Positions 1-7,900 of a stretch of 11,253 nucleotides of DNA are shown here, piece after piece. The DNA comes from Alphaproteobacteria bacterium. Lineage in GTDB: Bacteria > Pseudomonadota > Alphaproteobacteria > Rickettsiales > RI-342. The DNA is taken from positions 1-11,253 of the forward strand of contig JADZBT010000141.1 in NCBI GenBank assembly GCA_020851915.1. The letters are read 5' to 3'. The notes under the pieces are model-generated. The model was given only the letters and a program-made list of their open reading frames with translations, made no database searches and was not told the DNA's origin. The position numbers and the translations under genes are program-made. Numbering within the stretch: the first letter of the stretch is position 1; each line of letters begins with the position of its first letter.

Positions 1-506
1 ATGTTGTTGATCAGTTCCATGATCAGAACCGTCTTGCCCACGCCGGCGCCGCCGAACAGACCGATCTTACCGCCCTTTGCGTAGGGAGCGAGAAGGTCTA
101 CGACCTTGATGCCGGTGACGAGCACTTCCGTCTCGGTGGACTGGTCGCTATAGGCGGGTGCTTCCGCATGGATGGGCGCGGACTTTTTGGATTTTACCGG
201 GCCGCGCTCGTCGATCGGCTCGCCGATGACGTTCACGATGCGGCCAAGCGTTTCCGGGCCGACGGGAATGGTGATCGGCGCGCCGGTGTCGGATACCTTC
301 TGGCCGCGCACGAGGCCCTCGGTCGAGTCCATCGCGATGGTGCGAACCGTGTTCTCGCCCAGATGCTGCGCTACTTCGAGCACGAGGCGCTTGCCATCAT
401 TCTCGGTTTCGAGCGCGTTCAGGATCGCGGGCATCGCACCCTCGAATTTCACGTCCACTACTGCAGAAATTACCTGAGTAATCTTGCCGGTTGCCTGTGT
501 TGCCAT
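1..506 (-). CDS. atpD: F1 ATP synthase subunit beta, N-terminal part (runs off the left edge)
   Basis: Catalytic beta subunit of the F1 head, which makes ATP from ADP and phosphate at the cytoplasmic face of the membrane. The window holds the start codon (ATG at 506-504) and about 168 residues of a protein that is usually 470-480 long. The product begins MATQATGKITQVISAVVDV, the typical N-terminal beta-barrel. It continues with GPETLGRIVNVIGEPIDERG and reaches the P-loop GGAGVGKT at about residues 152-159. The sequence stops just after the P-loop, so the catalytic glutamate, Walker B and the C-terminal DELSEED region lie outside. It is the last visible gene of the atpH-A-G-D operon, 32 bp after atpG. 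A purine-rich AGAGGAAA stretch about 10 bases before the ATG can serve as ribosome binding site. atpC would be expected next, off the edge. Identification is secure from the motifs and gene order. Confidence 0.97.
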   Translation of the reverse strand, partial: MATQATGKITQVISAVVDVKFEGAMPAILNALETENDGKRLVLEVAQHLGENTVRTIAMDSTEGLVRGQKVSDTGAPITIPVGPETLGRIVNVIGEPIDERGPVKSKKSAPIHAEAPAYSDQSTETEVLVTGIKVVDLLAPYAKGGKIGLFGGAGVGKTVLIMELINN

Positions 507-538
507 AGTCTCTGTTTCCTCTGTCTTCCCAAAATACT

Positions 539-1432
539 TTAGAGTGCTTCCGCACCCGAAATAATTTCAATCAGTTCCTTCGTAATCGCCGCCTGACGCG
601 TGCGGTTATATTGCAGCGTGAGGCGGTTGATCATGTCGCCCGCGTTGCGGGTGGCGTTGTCCATCGCGGTCATGCGCGCGCCCTGCTCGGATGCGCCGTT
701 CTCCAGCAAGGCACGGAGCAGCTGCGTGCCGAGATTCTCGGGCAGCAGGCGCGACAGTATCTCGCCTTCTTCCGGCTCATAATCATAGACCATGTCGCCC
801 GCCGATTTGACTGCGCCCTCTTCCGGCTCACCCAGTGGGATGAGCTGCTGGCCGGTGACGATCTGAGAGATAGCCGACTTGAAGCGGCTGTAGAACATGG
901 TGCAGACGTCGAACTCGCCGGCATCGAACAGCGCCAGCACATGATCGGCGATGGCGCGCGCGTCGTCGTAGCTCACGGCCTGCTTGCCGATGTCGCGCAG
1001 GCGCTCCGGCACGTCGATGAGAAGGTCGGCAAACTCTCGCGAGAGCTGCTCCTTGCCCTTCTTGCCGATGCAGAGGATCTTTACACGGCGCTTGGAATTG
1101 CGAAGCGCGCGGATGCGGTTCTTGGCCTCGCGCACGATGGTGCTGTTGAAGCCGCCGCACAGGCCGCGCTGCGCGGTGAGTACCACGAACAGATGGGTGA
1201 GATCCTTGCCCGTGCCGACCAGCAGGCGCGGCGCGTTCTCATCGGTGCGGTCATAACTGGCGGCCAGCGTCCCGATCATGCGATCCATGCGCTCGGCATA
1301 GGGACGCGCCGCCTCGGCGCGATCCTGCGCGCGCTTGAGCTTCGCCGCAGCGACCATCTGCATCGCCTTGGTGATCTTGCGCGTGGATTTCACGCTCGAG
1401 ATGCGGATTTTTAAGTCCTTTAAATTCGCCAT
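539..1432 (-). CDS. atpG: F1 ATP synthase subunit gamma
   Basis: Central rotor shaft of F1, coupling proton flow through Fo to the conformational changes of the alpha/beta ring. The product is 297 residues, close to the usual 285-300. It opens with the conserved N-terminal helix MANLKDLKIRISSVKSTRKI followed by TKAMQMVAAAKLKRAQ. It closes with the conserved C-terminal helix (NRLTLQYNRTRQAAITKELI, then EIISGAEAL). The N- and C-terminal helices form the coiled-coil shaft and the middle forms the Rossmann-like globular part; LCGGFNS near residue 93 is a familiar family signature. It sits 20 bp after atpA and 32 bp before atpD. The ribosome binding site is weak (AGG about 12 bases ahead of the ATG at 1432). 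Complete, with nothing missing. Confidence 0.97.
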   Translation of the reverse strand: MANLKDLKIRISSVKSTRKITKAMQMVAAAKLKRAQDRAEAARPYAERMDRMIGTLAASYDRTDENAPRLLVGTGKDLTHLFVVLTAQRGLCGGFNSTIVREAKNRIRALRNSKRRVKILCIGKKGKEQLSREFADLLIDVPERLRDIGKQAVSYDDARAIADHVLALFDAGEFDVCTMFYSRFKSAISQIVTGQQLIPLGEPEEGAVKSAGDMVYDYEPEEGEILSRLLPENLGTQLLRALLENGASEQGARMTAMDNATRNAGDMINRLTLQYNRTRQAAITKELIEIISGAEAL

Positions 1433-1452
1433 GGCCGGTCAGCCTGCCCCTA

Positions 1453-2985
<1,533 letters not shown>

Positions 2986-3005
2986 TACTGCCTACTCCTT
3001 GAGAT

Positions 3006-3575
3006 TTATGCGTCCTGCGAGGCGCTTTTCAGCGCAACCTGCAATTTGTCGAGTTTTCCGCGTACCGAGCCGTCGATCATCTTCGAGCCGATACGCACCG
3101 TGAGCCCGCCCAGAATCTCCGGCGTCACGCGGGTGGTGAGCCGTACCTTCTGCCCCAGCGCCTTGCCGAGGAGGGTCTCGATATTTTTCTCCTGCGCCGA
3201 GGACAGCGCCACTGCCGATACCACATCCGCCTGCGCTTCGCCGTTATGCGTGGCGAGCTTCGCCTCGAAACGGGCGATGATGGCGGAAAGGACGTCGAGG
3301 CGCTGATGCTGTGCAACGATGGCGATGAAATGGCGGGTGAGCTTGGATGCGCCCAGATGCGCCATCACGGCGTCGAAGGCGGACTCTTTCTGCTCGCGGG
3401 AGAGCACCGGGCTTTCCGCCGCGCGGCGCAGATGCTCGCTGGCGTCGAAGGCCGCTTTGACGGCGGTGAGATCCTGGGATACGCGATCCAGCGCCTTATC
3501 CGCGAGCGCAAGATCGAACAACGCGCCCGAATAACGCTCCGCCAACTCTGCAATACCCGATAGACTGCTTGCCAC
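3006..3575 (-). CDS. atpH: F1 ATP synthase subunit delta
   Basis: Peripheral-stalk subunit linking the top of the F1 head to the b subunits of Fo, so that the head does not turn with the rotor. I start it at the GTG at 3575-3573, giving 189 residues (family about 175-190). The N-terminus VASSLSGIAELAERYSGALF matches the usual start of alphaproteobacterial delta subunits just before the conserved ERY.xALFDLA helix bundle. The C-terminus VTPEILGGLTVRIGSKMIDG, then SVRGKL, is the family signature. The reading frame is open further upstream to 3731, but that stretch encodes no family sequence and runs through a hairpin repeat, so it is leader. GAGG lies only 4 bases before the GTG, a short spacing. 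First gene of the leftward atp operon; Fo genes (atpI, B, E, F) are absent upstream, as in the split loci of alphaproteobacteria. Confidence 0.92.
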   Translation of the reverse strand: MASSLSGIAELAERYSGALFDLALADKALDRVSQDLTAVKAAFDASEHLRRAAESPVLSREQKESAFDAVMAHLGASKLTRHFIAIVAQHQRLDVLSAIIARFEAKLATHNGEAQADVVSAVALSSAQEKNIETLLGKALGQKVRLTTRVTPEILGGLTVRIGSKMIDGSVRGKLDKLQVALKSASQDA

Positions 3576-3599
3576 GAAACCTCGCAAAAATACCGCGCT

Positions 3600-3615
3600 C
3601 CGGATACCCCTCCGG
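3600..3615 (-). other. Small hairpin in the atpH leader
   Basis: On the minus strand CCGGA and TCCGG pair around a 6-base loop (GGGGTA), about 25 bases ahead of the atpH GTG start. The 5' arm and loop together contain a GGAGGGG tract that resembles a Shine-Dalgarno sequence but is too far from the start to serve as one. The pairing is visible; a regulatory role in the atp leader is only a possibility. Confidence 0.25.
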
Positions 3616-3629
3616 CATGCCAGAGCGCC

Positions 3630-3658
3630 TTCATAATGGATAAGGTCTGCCAGTGCAA
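3630..3658 (-). promoter_or_regulatory. Possible sigma-70-type promoter of the atp operon
   Basis: Read on the minus strand, a TTGCAC box (complement of 3653-3658) and a TATGAA box (complement of 3630-3635) are separated by exactly 17 bases. This would start transcription near 3623 and leave a leader of roughly 48 bases before the atpH GTG. The -35 box matches the consensus TTGACA at only three positions and the -10 matches TATAAT at four. Placement directly ahead of the operon is its main support. It is a weak prediction by eye. Confidence 0.3.
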
Positions 3659-3667
3659 CCGGTTTTT

Positions 3668-3745
3668 GGGGGGAAGAGTCCAGAGTCCAGTAGGTGGGCT
3701 CACTGAACTCTGGACTCTGAACTCTAACCACTCTACCCTCCCCCC
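3668..3745. repeat. Palindromic GANTC heptad repeat, copy 1 (diverged), between atpH and yejB
   Basis: A hairpin with 16-bp arms at 3675-3690 (AGAGTCCAGAGTCCAG) and 3710-3725, paired at 15 of 16 positions around a 19-base loop. The left arm holds two 7-bp units of the form AGAGTCC; the right arm and its continuation (to about 3742) match the complement of the arms of copies 2 and 3, with substitutions and about one unit fewer. A run of six G at 3668-3673 and six C at 3740-3745 could close the outer base of the structure. GANTC sites begin at 3676, 3683 and 3713. The element occupies the leader of yejB and ends directly against its ATG. It lies upstream of the likely atp promoter and so may also affect that side. 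It is the most diverged of the three copies. Confidence 0.8.
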
Positions 3746-4834
3746 ATGTGGAACTATATCCTTCGCCGCCTGTTGCTGATGATACCGACGCTGTTCGGCA
3801 TCATGGTGCTTAATTTTGCCATTATTCAGGCCGCGCCTGGGGGGCCGGTGGAGCAGCTGGTCTATAAGCTGCGGAATAACGAGGCCGGGCCGGGGGCGAT
3901 GATGAGCGGCTCCGGGGGCGGCGAGGTGAGTGCCGTGCAGATCGGGCAGGTGGATTATCGCGGATCCAAGGGGCTGCCGCCAGAGATGATCGAGGAGATC
4001 AAAAAACTCTATGGCTTCGACAAGCCGCCGCTGGAACGCTTCACCCAGATGCTTGGGCAATATGTGCGGTTCGATTTCGGCGAGAGTTTCTTTCGCAATG
4101 CCAAGGTGACGGATCTCGTCATCGAGAAGCTGCCGGTGTCCATCTCGCTGGGCCTGTGGACGACGCTGCTGGTGTATCTCATCTCCATCCCGCTGGGCAT
4201 TATGAAGGCGACGCGCGACGGCTCGCCGTTCGACATATGGTCGAGCGCCGTCATCACGCTGGGCTATGCCGTACCCAGCTTCCTGTTCGCGGTGCTGCTC
4301 ATCATCCTGTTCGCGGGCGGCAATTACTGGAGCTGGTTTCCGCTGCGGGGATTGACCTCCGAGCATTTCGAGTCGCTTTCGTTTATCGATAAGGTGAAGG
4401 ATTATTTCTGGCATATCACCCTGCCGGTGGCCGCCATGGTCATCAGCGGGTTCGCGAGCCTGACCATGCTCACCAAGAACTCCTTCATCGCAGAGATATC
4501 CAAGCAATATGTGCAGACGGCGCGCGCCAAAGGGCTCTCCGAGCGCGGGGTGCTGATGGGGCATGTGTTCCGTAACGCGATGCTCATCGTCATCGCCGGG
4601 TTGCCCTCGGCGCTCATCGGCATCATGTTCACCAGCAACCTGCTCATCGAAAAGATATTCTCGCTGGACGGGTTGGGACTGCTGGCGTTCGAATCCACGC
4701 TCAGCCGCGACTATCCGGTGGTGTTCGGGACGCTGTTCATGTTCTCGCTGCTCGGGCTGCTGCTCAACCTCATCGGCGACCTGATGTATGTGTGGATCGA
4801 CCCGCGCATCGATTTTGAGCGGAGGGAGGTGTGA
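3746..4834 (+). CDS. yejB: YejB-type ABC transporter permease (peptide / microcin C uptake)
   Basis: Inner-membrane permease of a YejABEF-type importer, which takes up oligopeptides and, in E. coli, microcin C. The product is 362 residues against about 364 in E. coli and matches from memory along its full length: LIRR-like start, IxQAAPGGPV, YRGxKGL, LYGFDKP, RFDFGESFFR, LPVSISLGLW, WHITLPVAA, the closing DPRIDFE. The N-terminal membrane helix is at about 8-30; further helices lie near 131-155, 166-190, 222-245, 280-305 and 325-350. The EAA-type loop that contacts the ATPase is at about 255-278 (QTARAKGL...HVFRNA). The ATG at 3746 aligns with the E. coli start, but only a C-rich tract precedes it and there is no Shine-Dalgarno. 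yejA is not upstream and yejE/yejF do not follow; the next gene is convergent, so the gene is isolated from its usual partners. Confidence 0.93.
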   Translation: MWNYILRRLLLMIPTLFGIMVLNFAIIQAAPGGPVEQLVYKLRNNEAGPGAMMSGSGGGEVSAVQIGQVDYRGSKGLPPEMIEEIKKLYGFDKPPLERFTQMLGQYVRFDFGESFFRNAKVTDLVIEKLPVSISLGLWTTLLVYLISIPLGIMKATRDGSPFDIWSSAVITLGYAVPSFLFAVLLIILFAGGNYWSWFPLRGLTSEHFESLSFIDKVKDYFWHITLPVAAMVISGFASLTMLTKNSFIAEISKQYVQTARAKGLSERGVLMGHVFRNAMLIVIAGLPSALIGIMFTSNLLIEKIFSLDGLGLLAFESTLSRDYPVVFGTLFMFSLLGLLLNLIGDLMYVWIDPRIDFERREV

Positions 4835-4837
4835 GGG

Positions 4838-4910
4838 AAGAGTCGAGTGGCTAGAGTCGAGAGTCGCGGATTCTTCCGCGCCACGCGACTCTCGACTCTA
4901 ATCACTTCTC
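4838..4910. repeat. Palindromic GANTC heptad repeat, copy 2, between convergent yejB and glutamate dehydrogenase
   Basis: The core is a perfect 17-bp inverted repeat: 4852-4868 pairs with 4884-4900 around a 15-base loop that itself can pair (GCGGA 4866-4870 with TCCGC 4875-4879, an alternative to the stem top). The left side extends outward to 4838 as an array of AGAGTCG-type units. The right side continues to about 4910 as a shortened, mutated version of the same array, missing about one unit. Positions 4838-4866 are identical to 10630-10658 in copy 3 (29 bp). GANTC sites begin at 4840, 4854, 4861, 4869, 4887 and 4894. It fills the 77-bp gap between the stop codons of yejB (4832-4834) and the dehydrogenase (4912-4914). 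It could end transcription from both sides, but neither strand has a clear T-run after the stem. Confidence 0.9.
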
Positions 4911-4911
4911 C

Positions 4912-7900
4912 TTACACCGAACAGATCGCCTGCACCTTGCGGAGCGCCACTACCAGCATTGAGAAATCGAGCGGCTCGTTGGCGCGCAGGTCGTCGATGA
5001 ACTGGTCGTAACGCGCGATCTCGCGCTCGTTGCCGGCGATCCAGCGGGACACATGGGCGTTGCCGCCCTCGTCCTTGCCCAGCGTGGCGATGACCTCGGA
5101 GGTGAGGCGACGCTGCTGGTTCAAGAGGTCGCTCACCACGGCGGTGGCGGCGAGGCGCGGCCAGTAGGATTCCGCCGTCAGACGCCGCGCATGGGTGCGT
5201 AGCCAGCCCAGATGCAGGCGCGTGCCGATCTCGAAATACACCTTGCCGACCAGCTTCACCGGCTTCTTCGCGCGCGCGGCGACGAGCACGATGTCGCAGG
5301 CCGAAGACAGCGCGTCGAGCGATGCCACGACCTTGCCGATCTTCTCCGGAACGCCCTTCTCGGCGCAGGCGGCCAGCGCCTTCTCATAGATGTCGCGGGA
5401 ATGCGGGGCCAGCATCGATTCCAGCGATTTCTGGATATCGGTGATGCCGCCCGCGAACTGCGCGATGGCGTCCTTGATGTTGAGCGGCTGCGGCAGGTTG
5501 CGCAGGAACCACAGCACCATGCGGTAGACGAAGGTGTTGATCTGCGTTTGCAGCCACACGACGGTTTCGACGGGAAGCGTGCTTTCCGCTGCTTCGAGAT
5601 CGTTCCAGAGCGCGCGTAAGCAGAAGGCGTCGCGCGTGATGGTGTAGGCGCGCGCGATGTCGCAGGCCTCGACGCCGGTATCCTCGGACACCTGATTGAA
5701 GAAGGTGCTGCCCATGCGGTTGATGATGGAGTTCGTCGTCATCGTGGTGATGATCTCGCGACGCAGGGCGTGCGAGAGGATCTCCTTGCGGAATTTCTCC
5801 TGCATCGCTGCCGGGAAATAGCGCAGCAGGTCGGACTCGTAATGCGCGTCGTCGGGCATCTTGGAGGCCAGAAGCTGGCGGTATAGCACCAGTTTACTGT
5901 AACCCAGCAGCACAGCAAGCTCGGGCCGGGTGAGGCCTTTCTTGCCCGCCAGACGCTGGGCAATGGCCTCGTCGTCGGGCAGGAATTCGACGGCACGGTT
6001 GAGTACGCCGTCCTTCTCCAGCCGGCGCATCAGGCGCGATTGCGCCTCAGTGAGCGCCATGCCCTGTATCTGGTCGATGGTGAGCGCCTGCGTCTGCAAC
6101 GTGTTGTCGCGCAGGCAGAGCGCGGCTACTTCGTTGGTCATGGTGGCCAGAAACTCGTCGCGCTTTTTAAGCGACAGCGAACCGTTCTCCATGGCGCGCG
6201 CAAGCGCGATCTTGATGTTGACCTCGTGGTCGGAACAATCCACGCCGGCAGAATTGTCGATCGCGTCGGTGTTGATGCGTCCCCCGCCAAGCGCGTATTC
6301 GACGCGGCCACGCTGGGTGAAACCGAGATTGCCGCCCTCGCCCACCACCTTGCAGCGCAGCTCGTTACCGTTGACGCGGACAGCATCGTTGGTCTTGTCG
6401 CCGACCTCGGCGTGGCTCTCGTCGCTTTCTTTCACATAGGTTCCGATGCCGCCGTTCCATAGCATATCCACGGGCGCGCGGAGGATCGCCTTTATCAGCT
6501 CCTCGCCGGAGAGGGACGTGCTCTCGATGCCCAATACGGCGCGAACCTCTTTCGACAGCTCAATGGATTTGGAGTTGCGCTTGAACACGCCGCCGCCCTT
6601 GGAGATGAGCTTGGGGTTGTAATCCACCCAGTTGAGCTTGGGGTTGTTGAACAGGCGCTGGCGCTCCTTGAAGCTCTCCGCCGGATCCGGGGCGGGGTCG
6701 AGGAATATCTCGATATGATTGAAGGCGGCCACCAGCTTGGTCTGCTTCGACATGAGCAGGCCGTTGCCGAATACGTCGCCCGCCATGCCGCCGATGCCGG
6801 TGCAGGTGAAGGGTTCCTTCTGGCAGTCGCGGCCCATCTCGCGGAAATGGCGCATGACGGAGATCCACCCGCCGCGCGCGGTGATGCCCATCTTCTTGTG
6901 GTCGTAGCCGACGGAGCCGCCGGAGGCGAAGGCATCGCCCAGCCAGAAGCCGTACTCCGCCGATACGCTGTTGGCGATGTCGGAGAAGGTCGCCGTGCCC
7001 TTGTCGGCGGCGACCACGAGGTAGGGATCGTTCTCGTCATGGCGCACCACGTTCTTCGGCGGAACCACTTTGCCGCTGACGATATTATCGGTGAGGTCGA
7101 GCAATCCGCGCAGGAAGGTCTTGTAGCATTCGATGCCCTCGGCCATGAAGCCGTCGCGGTCGGCGGGCGCATCTTTCAGCACGAAGCCGCCCTTCGAGCC
7201 TTCGGGAACGATCACCACGTTCTTGACCATCTGGGCCTTGACGAGCCCCAGCACCTCGGTGCGGAAATCCTCGCGGCGATCCGACCAGCGCAAGCCGCCG
7301 CGCGCCACTTTCGCGCCGCGCAGGTGAATGCCCTCGACGCGCCGCGAATAGACGAATATCTCGGCATAGGGACGCGGCAGCGGCAGGTCGGGAACCTTCG
7401 CGGAATCCAGCTTGAAGGACACATAGGGTTTGTTGTTTCCGGCCGCATCCGGCTGGAAATAATTGGTGCGTAGCGTCGCTTCGATGAGCGTGGCATAGCG
7501 GCGGATGATCTTGTCCTCGTCGCCGCTCGAAACGCTGGCCAGCCCTTCGAGGATTTTCGCATGGAGGGATTCTTCCTCGCCGGCCTTCTTCTTGCCCAGC
7601 CCGAAGCGCGCATGGAACAGCTGCACCAGCAGGCGCGTGAGGCCCGGATGCGCGAGCAGCGCTTCGGCGATGGCCTCCTGCGAATAGGTGAAGCCCGCCT
7701 GCTTGAGGTATTTGGCATAGGCGCGCAGCATCACGATGTCGCGCCAACCCAATCCCACCAGCAGCACCAGCCGGTTGAAGCTGTCGTTCTCGACCTCGCG
7801 GGTCCAGACCTTGGCCAGCGCCTCCTCGAACAGTGCTTTCTGCTTGCGGATGTCGGGCATGCCGCCGCGCGCGGAGGTAAGGCGGAAGTCGCGTATCCAT

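Noticed and set aside
3576..3731. N-terminal extension of atpH by 52 codons to an ATG at 3731
   Set aside because: The extra residues do not resemble any delta subunit and are encoded by the leader and the copy 1 hairpin. The GTG at 3575 gives the normal length and N-terminus.
4838..4900. CRISPR array or tandem spacer structure
   Set aside because: The repeated units are only 7 bp, lack spacers, and are arranged as inverted arms. No cas gene is present.
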